Positions 50,134 to 61,075 of a stretch of DNA of 64,000 nucleotides are shown piece by piece (within the stretch, counting starts at the first letter, position 1; each line of letters begins with the position of its first letter). The stretch is from Rhododendron vialii (taxonomy: Eukaryota; Streptophyta; Magnoliopsida; Ericales; Ericaceae). The position numbers and the translations under genes were made by a program. A model generated the notes under the pieces. It was not told the DNA's origin. It was given only the letters and a program-made list of their open reading frames with translations, and made no database searches. The stretch is taken from contig NC_080559.1 of the NCBI RefSeq assembly GCF_030253575.1, forward strand, positions 35,191,001 through 35,255,000, written 5' to 3'.

Positions 50134-50737
50134 TGCTCCTCCACTGGGTACCCATTGCATTCATGCTCATCTTTCATCTTTCTCAACAGTGGTATTCATC
50201 TGACAACTCAATTGTCTAAGTCAACTTACGCACACCTCGATTTATCTTGAGGAACTACTTCCACAACCCACTTGCAAGGGTTCTAATTAAAATCAGAACA
50301 AAATTTTGTATGAATTGACCCAAATAAATTAATATTACCTGAGAGATTTCGAACATAAAAACCTAGTAACGATAACAAATCCTAAATTTCAAACTCTGAC
50401 GACTATGCCAACCCCTTGTATTTGGATAATCTAGAGTATTCGAGCTTTGTTTTAGTAAAATCTCTCTAGCTTCGTTAGTTAATATAAGGGTGTGGGTCAT
50501 TTGTGTTTGTGGTTGATGGGATAAGCAAGGGACTACTGCCTTAGCTAACAAGAGAACATGTTGGCCCATTTGAGTGTTTTTGCTTACAAGTTAAGTGAGT
50601 TGGAGGGTTTTTTTTTCCACCAGCTTGACGTAAATCAAAGCAAATCTACCTCATCATTATATATAGAGCTGTGGGGTTTTTTCATATTCACATTTCCTTA
50701 TTCCATCCGGCTTCCTAATGCTCACATGCCTGAGAAG
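50134..50737. other. Intergenic DNA, nothing recognised
   Basis: No gene, RNA or repeat was identified in this stretch. Confidence 0.4.
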
Positions 50738-50903
50738 GTGCTTTGCGGCACCATGCTGTGCACATTCAGGTCATTCGTTCGGCAATCCAACAATTTAAAT
50801 TTCATCTTGGTAATGAACAATTCGAATGTTTGAATGATAAAAATGAGATTTGAACTGTTGAATTACCGAACAGATGGCTCGGATGCTGCGCGGCTAGTGC
50901 ACA
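50738..50903. mobile_element. Foldback MITE-like element
   Basis: Positions about 50,770-50,812 pair imperfectly with 50,838-50,880 (for example GTTCGGCAATCCAACA against the reverse of the right arm), and the outer parts pair weakly. The loop is about 25 bp. It is non-coding. Confidence 0.55.
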
Positions 50904-51038
50904 ACTCCACCCCAAGTAATAAAGAAACGAGAGTCGACAAAGATGACAAATATCGTCTTCCTTTTGCATTGGACCTCGAACCTGATCTCGTATATGGTAT
51001 GTAGTGCTCAAAATCTTAACACTTCATTTAGTGCATGA

Positions 51039-51367
51039 ATCTGTCATTCATTTGTGTTTTAATTGCCAATCTTCTTTTCTACCTTCCCAAAAAGTTTTCA
51101 ACCGTGGAATTTTTAACTCGTGTTTTTCCAACACAAAAATTACCAACGTAAGCTTATCATCTTCAAAAAAATAAAAAATAAATACAACTACTGGGAAAAA
51201 CTCGAGTTTATTTTGCTCTTGTTATTCGAATCCAAAGAAAAAAAACTAATTAATTAACTCATTTCACCTTGATTATTTTGTCTTTTCAATTAAAATTTCC
51301 ACGGTTGAAAACTTTTGGGTAAGGTAGAAAAAAAGATTGCCAATTAAAACACAAATGAATTACAGAT
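51039..51367. mobile_element. MITE with 78 bp terminal inverted repeats
   Basis: Left arm 51,039-51,116 and right arm 51,290-51,367 are inverted copies with only a few mismatches. The ends read CTGT..ACAG. The 173 bp centre is AT-rich and non-coding. The high arm identity suggests recent movement. The superfamily is uncertain because no clear target duplication was seen. Confidence 0.8.
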
Positions 51368-52434
51368 CATTCTCTCACAATACATTACATTTAATTCAAA
51401 AAATGAGTATTTATTTTTCAAATAAGTATATTTCTCCTAGCGGAACAGGGCCTGAATCTAACACGCACAGTGTTCATTAATGACGTGCTTGGAGTGAATA
51501 CTTGTGGAGGAATTTATTAAACAGAAGCAAAAAATAAAAAAAAATTGACTTAATTAGTGTATACAGTATTAATTTGTATTTTTTTGGGTAATTAAAGTTT
51601 TTATTCACAACAAATAGGATACAAAATCAAAGGGGCATTCCCCAGTGAACCAAACCAAAAAATTGCTCAGCAGAGGCGCAGAGCACTCTACCAACAAGCA
51701 ACAGAAAAGACAATCAACCCAAAATCAGCAACTATACAAGCTACTCGCTAATACCTATAGTAAAAAATACGAGTAGAGAAGTGGCGACACTTGTTTGTAT
51801 ATTAATTTGCTGGTGACACTTGTTCGACATTAATTAAATAAACAAAAAAGGAAATGATGGCCGGCACTTGTTTATGTCTATAAATTCCTAGCACGCAATA
51901 GAGCTCATGTCCTATAGTAATCAGTAATACTCTAATGAGAAAAATGGTAGTAATTAATCAGTAACCTACTCCTACAAAAAACAATCTCATTACATAATTT
52001 TCATGCGTAATGATGTGATATTTTTAACTTCTTTTATTCCAACCTAAATTGTATACTATGGTGGCTAAAACTCAAAACGTTGAAAATAACCATGGACGCG
52101 AATATTGGGCATTTCATTTGAGACTAATTTTCCGATGGAATATGGCATTGAACCTCAGTGTTTAACCATTTTTTCTATTAACAACACATGTTATATAACG
52201 GCCTTTTTTGATCGGCACATGTTAACGATTTAACGTCACTTGTGACACGTTTGGTGCGTAGTTTATATTATATTAACGATATATCTCAACGACTTTCATG
52301 TCATTCGCAACAAATTCAATTTTGCTGATTTTGGAAATAGGGTGTCATGAGGCAATTTCTAAAAGGTTTTATCTGACTTTGTAATTGCTATTCTTTTAAT
52401 ATACTCATTGATTTTGATACAACTATAATGTATT
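51368..52434. other. AT-rich intergenic DNA
   Basis: No gene was recognised. A stretch at about 51,590-51,720 with longer non-AT words may be an old transposon remnant, but no protein homology could be seen. Confidence 0.35.
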
Positions 52435-52546
52435 GTTGCCCATATGCCATTGATCTTGGTCAGTGATTTTTAAAAATAAATTCAATCAATGTTGCTCGTA
52501 TGTCATTGATCTTGATCAATGATTTTTTAAAGTAAATTCAATCAAC
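52435..52546. repeat. Tandem duplication of 56 bp
   Basis: Units 52,435-52,490 and 52,491-52,546 both begin GTTGC(C/T)C and end TTCAATCAA(T/C), with a few substitutions and length differences in the T/A run. Confidence 0.8.
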
Positions 52547-52865
52547 GTTCGTTACATAGTAACATATTCGTTAATTGAGATGCATATAATTTGGTTCGAA
52601 CACCCTGAATTTAATTTTTTTTTGAATAGTAATTTTTTTATTATTAATCTTTGAAATTGTTGCAAAGACTAATAAGACAATGAGATCAAATTCCTAACAA
52701 AGTTAAGAAAAATCATTTGCCCAGTCCGAGACCCAATTTCTTGATTGGCAAGGAACCAACCAATTCAGACACCTGAAAGACAAAAGGCCACACCTAAAGG
52801 GCCGAAACCTGAACACCCTAATGGGTCGAAGCGTGATTATAAAAAAAAATTTAGCGTGCGTATAT

Positions 52866-52963
52866 ATCAAATTTTCGATCACAGATTTTCTACCGTCGTT
52901 TCCGAGTAGGCCCATCATTTCATAGCCCGTAGGCCCATCTCTAGAAGTCCATTTCCCTAAACA
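52866..52963 (+). repeat. 98 bp direct repeat, left copy
   Basis: This is nearly the same as 62,018-62,115, beginning TATCAAATTTTCGATCACAG. The copies are about 9.15 kb apart in direct orientation and bracket the kinase locus. Origin is unknown. Confidence 0.8.
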
Positions 52964-53033
52964 GAAATACTACTAAATTACTACTAATTAGAAAGGAAAT
53001 GTACAAGAAAGAAAACAATTGATTCTAAGACTT

Positions 53034-53270
53034 ACGTTCCGTTCAGAAATTTTTTTAAAAAAGTAATTTATTTTATATTTTTAAACTCAAAAATAACGTA
53101 AATAAAAAATAATTTTTTTATTTTTTTTTCACTGTATAAAAGATCTTGATGAGATCTATCAAATACCATCCATATTGATAGAAAAATTATTTGCGCAAAC
53201 ATATTATTTTTAAACTTAAAATTACATTTTTTAAAAATAAATACTTATTTATGGTTTTGGAACTGAAACC
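53034..53270. mobile_element. AT-rich MITE-like element
   Basis: ACGTTCCGTTCAGAAA at the left is loosely mirrored by TTTTGGAACTGAAACC at the right. The interior is runs of A and T with an ATTTATTTTT block on both sides. Such AT-rich hairpins next to genes are common in plants. The pairing is imperfect. Confidence 0.45.
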
Positions 53271-53283
53271 TTAAGGGTCCCAC

Positions 53284-53720
53284 CATATAAAGGCCCCACT
53301 TCTCCCAACCCCAATTTCCCCCCGCTCTAAATAGCCAAATTCAAAAATTTTCTGAAAATTTTGAATCAAATCAGGCACACTAGACAGCACACACACACTC
53401 TCTCTCTCTAAAACATCACCCAAACCTCCTCTCTTCTCCCGCCTCCTCCATCTCAACCCGCCTCCTCCATCTCAACCCGCCCCACCACCACCGCAATCTC
53501 CTCTCTTCTCTCCCGCCTCATCACCACCGACCCACCACCACGACGATCTCCTGTCTTCTCTCCCACCTCACCACCAACGACCCACCACCACGACGATCTC
53601 CTCTCTTGTCTCCCGCCTCTCACATACTCTTCTCTCGACGTACCACCATCGACGGCCACCCCAAACCCGCCCCCCACCACCATCTCTTCTCTCTCACAGG
53701 TGTCTCTCTCTCACTTCCCT
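53284..53720 (+). promoter_or_regulatory. Promoter-like region with CT-rich tandem leader
   Basis: A TATA box (ATATAAAG, 53,285-53,292) is followed by a CT- and CACC-rich stretch with no ATG, typical of a plant 5' leader. It holds a 19 bp unit repeated twice (about 53,440-53,477) and an about 48 bp unit repeated about three times (53,474-53,617). CAG/GTGTCT near 53,698 could be a splice donor. No coding exon could be tied to it, so the gene may be lost or broken. Confidence 0.45.
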
Positions 53721-54781
53721 CTCCATTAATCTACATTTGATTTTTTCAAAAAACACAAAAAAGAAAGAAAAGAAAAGAAAGTAGGGTTATTTTCTTCTCC
53801 AGATTCCATAAAATTAGGGCCTCTTAGGATTGGAGTGTGGAAAATATCTGGAAGTGCTTAATTTGAATTGGGTTTGTGCCATTTCACATGTTTTTGAATT
53901 TGTGGTTCAGTTCCATAAAAAAGCAGAGTTCATTTGTTTAGGATCACTTGGCCAGGCTTCTTATCTGTATGGTACCATAGATGTCTAGTTGTATTAGGTA
54001 TAAGTCGCACTTGCGGAAGGAGGATTCCATTAGTCGGTCTACCAAATTCATTTACAAGACAACACATACAAATATTGGAGATATGTAGTAAACATCAATG
54101 CAACGCAACCGACTACAGCTAGAATTAGAAGCAGTTTACTTTGTTTGTCACAAAATTATAAGCACGTACATACCATTTTCTTATTGAGTCCCTGGAGGAG
54201 TGTGTGGAACCTTCGGATCACTAGATTGATTGCAAGCAAAAACATTCAAACTCGCATTCACATGTTGGTTGATCCTCACAAAACATCGAGGGTTCGGGCG
54301 GTGTGTTTTCTCTCATACCTATTGGGACAATACCTTTTTCAGTACTCCTTGAGCTAATCCTCATTGTTTTCGCGCATTAAGCTCAGCCGTAAGAACATGC
54401 GCCTGCCCGAACGCTCTTGTAACTCTGTAGCCGTCATCTACTTTGTAACCTCACCCTAGTTTCCGTTTCAAGATTGATTTTAAACAACCGATCTGCGTTT
54501 AAGGAATGGAATGAAAACCAAAGTAATCCCTCCGTGATTGGCTCTATCTACCTTGAAAGTTCAGATGTTTTATCTAGGATATTTTACATAAATAGTAACT
54601 GTGCTCGAAGTTGAAGTGCTTTTTTTTGTTCCACAAAAGTTGAATTGTTGTTACAAACATGCTTGAATTCTATAGGTCCTTGTCAAAAAACAAACCCCAC
54701 ATAGATCAAATGCAGTTGGCTTTTACTGCATTTTAAGCCGTTTGGACTGATTCTAATGCTTTGGTTCCAATCCGGTTGCAG

Positions 54782-55047
54782 GCTTATCTATAATTGCTAA
54801 ATATCTAGTGAAAAAAACTTCACAGGTTAGTCCTCATCTTAGATGTAAGATAGTGCAAAAGGATAATTTCCATCAACACAATAACAATGTGTTCCAGACA
54901 TTTGCTAATTAATTTCATTTGGTTTTCGTATAGGGAGCATCAACTACATGCTATGTAGCACTGAATCCACAAGTCGAAGGGATAAGTGGAGAGTATCTTT
55001 CGGACTGTAACATAGTGAAACCGAGCTTGACTGATCCCAAGTTATAA
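54782..55047 (+). pseudogene. Short-chain dehydrogenase (TIC32-like), last exons
   Basis: Two exons read in one frame across a 108 bp intron. Exon 54,782-54,825 encodes LSIIAKYLVKKTSQ and has a CAG acceptor before it and a GTTAGT donor after it. Exon 54,934-55,047 begins [20 protein letters not shown] after a TATAG acceptor. This is the conserved C-terminal region of plant TIC32/retinol-dehydrogenase-like short-chain dehydrogenases, including the usual intron just before the GA(A/S)TTCYVAL block. The frame stops early (KPSLTDPKL), without the usual final helix. The upstream exons with the NAD-binding and YxxxK motifs were not found in the window. It is therefore taken as a 5'-truncated gene remnant. 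A further AG-preceded open stretch (about 55,124-55,267) is unassigned. Confidence 0.72.
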
Positions 55048-55412
55048 AAATGGCCTTTTTGAATTGATTTATGGAATCTCTTTGTCCTACATTTTAGGTA
55101 ATTTGAGTGTAAATGTTCATTTCAGGCCATGGATTCAGGAGTGGAAAGGCAGAGTCATCTTGGCATTGCAAGAGTTCAGTTTGCGGATGACGAGTCGGCT
55201 TAAGGAGGTCTTGAGGCTTTCAGAATTATTGCAGAAAGATGTTGCTACCTCTGGCTACGGGGCTTAGAAAAGTGCTGCAGATTTCAATGTCTTGATTTTG
55301 TTTTGTGTAGTGTCTCCTTTTGTAGTAATGGATAACCTTCTGGTTTGTTTGGTTGTCTTCCCAGGGTATGACCCATGGTCAAGTACTTTGGTTTGTTTCA
55401 ATGAAATTTTAG

Positions 55413-55424
55413 CCTATATAAAGG
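55413..55424 (+). promoter_or_regulatory. TATA box of the kinase gene
   Basis: CCTATATAAAGG lies 45-56 bp before the kinase ATG at 55,469. Transcription would be expected to start about 30 bp downstream, near 55,445-55,450, giving a leader of only about 20 bases. An ATG at 55,449 opens a 14-residue uORF (55,449-55,493) overlapping the main start in another frame, if it is included in the transcript. Confidence 0.65.
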
Positions 55425-55468
55425 CATGTTAGGCACACCAATATCAACATGCCCAAGTACTTGACAAC

Positions 55469-56443
55469 ATGGAATACGATGTCGATGGATTAACATGGCG
55501 TAGAGGTGATTTGATTGGAACAGACGCATTCGGGTCAGTCTATTTGGCTACTCCCAAGAAATCTGAATCACAACAGCTCGGTCCCTTTCCAACCCAGATG
55601 GCAGTGAAGTCGGCTGAACTCTTCGATTTGGGTTCGCTTCGAATGGAGAAGCAGGTTTTGAGCATTCTTCATAACACTAATAAGTGCCCTTACATTATCA
55701 AGTGCTTTGGAGATGAGTATACCACCGGCGAGAACGGCGAAAACGTGTACAATCTTTTGTTAGAGTACGCTTCAGGTGGTTCCCTACATGATCTGATCAG
55801 GAAATCACGTGGTTCTGGGTTGCCAGAGTCCGATGTGAGGCTTTACACGCACTCAATTCTTCTTGGGATCAAACATGTTCATGATTGCGGTTTACTTCAC
55901 CTTGACATAAAGCCGGATAACATCTTACTTTTTCCTTGCGCTTCACGTACTACTGGTTCCACTAAGTTTATGGCTAAAATCTGTGATTTTGGGCTAGCAA
56001 AAAAGGCGAATCAGGGGAAGTCTGCCGTGAGAGGAACTGTTATGTATCTATCGCCAGAGGCTGTGACTGATTGCATACAAGAGGCTACCTCTGATGTTTG
56101 GGCCATTGGTTGCGTTGTTCTCGGGTTGCTAACCGCGAAGCAAGTTTGGGCGAGGAAAGCATATTGGAGCACTGATGAATTTGTCCACAAGATTGGTCAC
56201 GTGTTTGGAACGCCTGAAATTCCAAGTGGGATATCAGAGGAAGGGAAAGAGTTCTTGAAGGGTTGTTTTCAGAGGAGGGCTATGGATATATTGACAGTTG
56301 ACATGTTGTTGGAACTTCCCTTTGTTTCAGATTTGGATGACAGAGGCGATGCTGAAGAGTCAGAACCATGCAGGTTATGGATGAGAATTATGATGAAGAA
56401 CGTGAGGAGAATTTGGACACTCAAATGCCCAAGAATAGCGTGA
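55469..56443 (+). CDS. MAPKKK17/18-like Ser/Thr protein kinase
   Basis: This is an intronless kinase ORF of 324 codons that resembles the small plant MAPKKK (MEKK-type, MAPKKK17/18/20/21) group, which act in stress and abscisic-acid MAP kinase cascades. The kinase domain spans about residues 9-290. The glycine loop is GTDAFGSV (17-24), with Asp-Ala where a second glycine is usual. The ATP-binding lysine is K47 (AVK) and the helix-C glutamate is probably E60. The catalytic loop is HLDIKPDN (144-151), the metal site DFG is at 173-175, and the APE-equivalent is SPE (195-197). Leu replaces the Arg of HRD, and this group often has Cys there. All three main catalytic residues are present, so activity is plausible. 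The last about 25 codons (after about 56,368) run out of frame over DNA that encodes acidic repeats in another frame, so the natural C-terminus is probably different. Confidence 0.85.
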   Translation: MEYDVDGLTWRRGDLIGTDAFGSVYLATPKKSESQQLGPFPTQMAVKSAELFDLGSLRMEKQVLSILHNTNKCPYIIKCFGDEYTTGENGENVYNLLLEYASGGSLHDLIRKSRGSGLPESDVRLYTHSILLGIKHVHDCGLLHLDIKPDNILLFPCASRTTGSTKFMAKICDFGLAKKANQGKSAVRGTVMYLSPEAVTDCIQEATSDVWAIGCVVLGLLTAKQVWARKAYWSTDEFVHKIGHVFGTPEIPSGISEEGKEFLKGCFQRRAMDILTVDMLLELPFVSDLDDRGDAEESEPCRLWMRIMMKNVRRIWTLKCPRIA

Positions 56444-57399
56444 AAGTGCCAGACATTGAGATTGAAGACGATCTGTCCATGTGTTCTAGCGATACAAAGC
56501 CGAGGCATATGGCTGAAGAGGATCCCTCCATGTGCTCTAGCGATTTTGAGCCTAGCATTGTTGTTTATTTTGATCAGGATACCGTAGTTGAGCCTATTGA
56601 AGATGAAGAGGAAGGGAGCTACGATGAAGAACATGAGGAGAATTTGGACACTCAAATGCCCAAGAATGGTACTGATAGCGAGATAGTGCTAAACATTGAG
56701 ATTGAAGAGGATCCGTCCATGTGTTCTAGCGATACAAAGCCAAGGCTTGTGGTTGAAGAGCATCTCTCCATGTGCTCTAGCGATGAAGAGCTTAGCATTG
56801 AGGTTTATTTTGATGAGGATGCCGAAGTTGAGCCTATTGAAGACGAAGAGGAAGGGAGCCCTAGGCACAACGACTCCAACTTGATTGAGCCAATATTGGA
56901 AGATGAGCCAAGTGTTGTATATCTAAGGACTGTGACAAATCATGAGACGCGGAGCCCCTTGAGTGACGAGACAATCCACAACCGCAATATGTCCATGTGT
57001 ACTACCGATACAAAGCCGAGGCTTGTGGCTGACGAGGATCCCTCCATGTGCTTTAGCGATGAAGAGCCTAGCATTGAGGTTTATTTTGATGAGGATGTCG
57101 AAGTTGAGCCTATTGAAGATGAAGAGGAAGGGAGCCCTAGGCACGACGACTCTAACTTGATTGAGCCAATATTGGAAGATGAGCCCTGCATTGTATATCT
57201 AGGGACTGTGACAAATCATGAGAAATGGAGCCCCACAAGTGATGAGACAATCCAAAACCACAAAAGGGGGAAACTGATGTCGAGTCCTGATGCAGATAGT
57301 GATGAAGGAGAATTTTGGTTTTGCTCATCAATGCTGCAATTTCCGGTGAATGCAATACCATCGAAGCCATGTGCGTCTTCCCTCTGTGTAGCATTTTAG
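56368..57399 (+). CDS. Acidic tandem-repeat ORF, probable kinase tail
   Basis: This ORF of 343 codons overlaps the end of the kinase in another frame. It holds about three tandem units (about 56,390-56,620, 56,620-56,990, 56,990-57,270), visible also in the DNA. Each unit pairs two SMCSSD-like motifs with a VYFDEDxEVEPIEDEEEGS block, and units one and two carry (Y)DEE(R/H)EENLDTQMPKN. Composition is very rich in Asp and Glu, with Ser sites resembling casein kinase 2 targets. No known domain was recognised and no membrane segment seen. Its frame is closed by a stop just upstream of 56,368, so it is most likely joined to the kinase by a frameshift or an unseen splice. The open frame over three repeats suggests coding constraint or very recent expansion. 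Confidence 0.6.
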   Translation: MQVMDENYDEEREENLDTQMPKNSVKVPDIEIEDDLSMCSSDTKPRHMAEEDPSMCSSDFEPSIVVYFDQDTVVEPIEDEEEGSYDEEHEENLDTQMPKNGTDSEIVLNIEIEEDPSMCSSDTKPRLVVEEHLSMCSSDEELSIEVYFDEDAEVEPIEDEEEGSPRHNDSNLIEPILEDEPSVVYLRTVTNHETRSPLSDETIHNRNMSMCTTDTKPRLVADEDPSMCFSDEEPSIEVYFDEDVEVEPIEDEEEGSPRHDDSNLIEPILEDEPCIVYLGTVTNHEKWSPTSDETIQNHKRGKLMSSPDADSDEGEFWFCSSMLQFPVNAIPSKPCASSLCVAF

Positions 57400-60300
57400 T
57401 GGAGAGTTATAGTATCACATACTTTAGCCTGGTATCGTCTTCCGAAATTGGACGGATACAAATCGTTCTAGGGTAAATGGTTTGATTGTGTGTTTGTTCT
57501 TATTTATGAGATTTGAACTAAGGCATTTCTCTTAAGTATATATCTATTGGGTTATTGTATAGGATATGAATCAAGTCAGTTTCCCAAGTATTATGCAATC
57601 ATCTTTAGGTTTGTATTACTTGAATTGTGGAATATCTTTGGGCATGTCTGAATGATGAATGACGGTGCTGATGCAAAAGTAACTGCTAGTTATTTTCTTC
57701 TTGTTTTCTGTTGTTGCTCTTGCTGCCACTTTGCTAGCTTTTGCTTCCACTTCTTTGTTTCATAATCTATGTGAGACATCGATAGGTAGTGTTGATTGTT
57801 ATGGAGTCCATATTATCCCCTTTCAAAAGTAGAGAATAAAACACAGAAACATAAGGTTTTTTGCAGTGCTTTTTTTTGTTTCACAAGTCTATTTTGAAGC
57901 TGGTAAAAAGTGCATTTTGTGCAAAAGATTTTGCATGATCAGTTTTAGTTCTTAAAAACATAAGTTAACCATAGAAACCAACTTGATTTACTCAGTGACT
58001 TTGAATGTCCTCTTTTGTAATAGTACGTTAACTAGCTGGATTAGTGAAAGCTGGGAGAAATTGCATTTTTGCTTCAGTGATCCATGCTTCAATTGTAAAG
58101 CTGTTATCATTTGCTGCTATTTGTAGTATGAATCCGATGAAGTGATGTTTCTAAACAACTTTGGATATTTGTTTTTCCTACGCAAGAATCAATGCTTTTA
58201 CAATTTTACAATTAACGCGAAGAAATGAAGATCAAACGAGTCGTTAAGCATTCGTTCAACAGTCCATAAATGCATTCTCAATATTGTCTTATACCATCCA
58301 ACTGAAAAACTATAGAGAAACCTTCATTGGCTACATAGGAATTTAAGGGTGCACTAGTATTTTTTGTTGTTTTTCTCCTCTGGGGCGGGGATACAAAGAA
58401 CCAGAAAAACAAAGGAAGCAAAATAGGAGGTGGTGGACTGGAAATCGCCCAATCTCGCGAGGTATATACACTTTACCAGCAGGAGTGTTATCCTCAATGT
58501 TTTGAATTGGGGAAGATCTGAACAATACAAAGCTTCATACCGTTCACCACCACCATAAAGAATTTTGTAGGCATAGTTGCATAAATCAATGGGTCTTTGT
58601 GCTCTGCCTTTTTTGTATCGGCTGCATCTTTTGCTGCTGCAAATCATGCATTGATTGTGAATACCTGTTTTGATGGCTCAACATCAATTGTTTCCTTTGT
58701 TGGCAAATATTTTGAGAGACACCATGCATTGCTTCTACGTCCACATTAGGATATATCACTGCAAGTCCGGAACAACAAGGAATAAAGAATGGTGTCGGAC
58801 ACGAATACTAGTTATCTCTTGGGTTGCTAGCATGATATATTCTATGTTATGCAAGGCTTATTGACAGCATTTGGTTTGATCTCTCTCCAAGAGCTTAGTC
58901 CAGCTTCAAAGAAGCACGGAAGCGGGCCATAGATATGGACATGGAGACAACAATTCTACGTAAATGGAGACATGGATATAGCAAGGGACAAGGGAAAATT
59001 AAATAAAATACATGTAGATTTAAATTTTTGATGCCAGAACACATATACATCAGATATTCTTGTTTATATGCTAATGCACTTGTTCTCAATACATCAGATG
59101 CTTAGTCTGTACACTGACAATTACATGGAGTAATTTCAAAAGTAAAAAAAAAAAAAAAACCATGCTTTTTAAAATATAGGTTTCACAGGTTTATTGTTTA
59201 GGTATTCATTTTTGAAATCATTGTAGGGAGTCAAACCCTACCTAATAAAGGCTTTGTAGTTCCCTCCCTTCGCCAAAGATCATTTTTACATTCCTCACAG
59301 ACTGCAGAAACATACAACAAGCCTCTAAAAAGAAGATTGATCAAATCGGTATAATTACATCCAGGGAAAAATCCTCATCAATTCTGGTGCAACTAGTTCT
59401 CATCTGATTACTCTGGCTTTACAAAACGAAATTCTCTAAAAATGAACTCGGTTTCGGGGACTTTATCTTCCCTATCCCATGCCAATCATCTTCTGTTACT
59501 GCTGTTCTCATAAAAGAGGGACTTGAATCCAAAAGCTAACAATAAGTAACGCAACTAGCGCACACACTCACACACACAAGAATTGCTGACCTTAATCAAC
59601 CGATCGATGACTACAAGATACTCCATGAAACAGTAACTGTTCAGGATATCCACAAGAAGGGTCATGAAGTTTTCTTTCGTAGCTCCAAAAGGTTAAAGGA
59701 ATGGTAGGCTTAATTTGTTCATTACAGCCTTAAAAGCCAAGCTATAACTTTTCCCTTTGCTTTCTCCTGTTGCAAACGGTACAATGAAGATATCATCCTG
59801 AATCCATCTTCCTTTTGAAAAAGCCCTCTGATTTAGCAAGGTAGTAATATTTTTTTCTCCCTCGGATTTAGGAAGGTAATCTGATCAATACAGTACTTCT
59901 TCAGCCTTTTCACGATGACTTAATTAAGAGATTATCTTTTAGGCATATTTTTGCATAAAGCATAGGGCCGCACTGAGACATTTTTTGAGCAATTTTGGTT
60001 TTGGAGAAATCCTCCACTAGAACTCCTTGATATGAGATCGTGTGGAAAATATCGTCAGTTCATCACCACTGATTGTGCCAAACATCATACGTCTCGAAGA
60101 ATAGAGAAACAAAAAAAAAAGTAAAAATACAGAAGGAATTTTAAAAAAAAGTTTCTAAAGACCAGCAAAAAGACTTTCAAGTTTTTATCGTTTTCAACAA
60201 AAACAATTTATCTAAAAAATTATCAAAAATTTCCCAAATACCAATGTGCAATGCTACCAACATAACTTTAAAACACAATTCTAGCTACAAACTCTGTTTG

Positions 60301-60857
60301 GAGCCGTTCGATGCAAAATTGTTGGGTTACCAAGCCCAGTACCAAGTATATTTTTCTTTTGGTAAAAAGCCCGGCATTCTGCTACGGAAATCAACTGGGT
60401 GTACCGACGGCCATGCGGGGCCCACTCCAAACTCCACATGAATGATCTGAGCTGTTTAATAATTCAGAAAAAATCCCAAATGGGTCCTTAGCTCAACCCG
60501 ATATGTATAAGTGCTTAATCCCGCGTGGCCGTTGGTACGCGTTTCTTTAGGTTTCTTGGAACCAAGTTGGTGACTTGTTCAATCCAATTCAAAATTGAAA
60601 TTCCATAACCAGAATTGCGCGCGTGTTTATTGTCGAGATAACGGCCACGCATGTGTCGTAACCGTTTCCCCGCCCGTTACCATTCAAACAGTTCTAGCTG
60701 TACATATACTACTCCAGTAGCAGTGGAGTATTTTTTGTGTATATGTTCATTTTTAGTAAAACATATATTTTTAGAATTAATTCCTGACCCATATTATTTC
60801 AAACAAAAATACTTTTGGTTATGTGAATTGCCAACCAATCATCATAGACAATACATA
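57400..60857. other. Intergenic DNA, no gene supported
   Basis: The kinase 3' flank and AT-rich sequence. A poly-A run at about 59,143-59,159 may mark an old retroposed insert. On the minus strand, 58,354-58,647 is open and has coding-like composition, but no family was recognised. Positions 60,410-60,520 resemble 48,775-48,900. Confidence 0.35.
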
Positions 60858-61075
60858 CCTCTCATAGAAAAATACATAGTTCCCATAGAAAATACACAAT
60901 TCTTATGGATAATACACAGTTCTCCTAAAAAATACACAATTCTCATAGACAGTTCTCACATAAAATACACAATTCTCATAAAAAAATACACAGTTTTTAT
61001 AGACAGTTCTCATAGAAAAATACATAGTTCTCATAAAAAAACACACACAATTCACTAAAACACGCATAATTCACA
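60858..61075. repeat. Minisatellite, about 20-22 bp unit
   Basis: About ten degenerate copies of a unit like TTCTCATAGAAAATACACAA, with some units shortened to CATAGACAG. The array creates an open frame on the plus strand that reads as tyrosine-, threonine- and isoleucine-rich repeats; it is not taken as a gene. Confidence 0.8.

Noticed and set aside
56696-57160. Repeated shadow ORFs (Met/Leu-rich) in the kinase tail
   Set aside because: They are alternate frames of the acidic repeats and repeat only because the DNA does.
58354-58647. Minus-strand 97-codon ORF as a coding exon
   Set aside because: Composition is coding-like, but no family was recognised and no splice context was convincing. 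It was left as unassigned intergenic DNA.
60651-61058. 135-codon ORF as a gene
   Set aside because: Its second half is a minisatellite and the first half has no recognisable domain.
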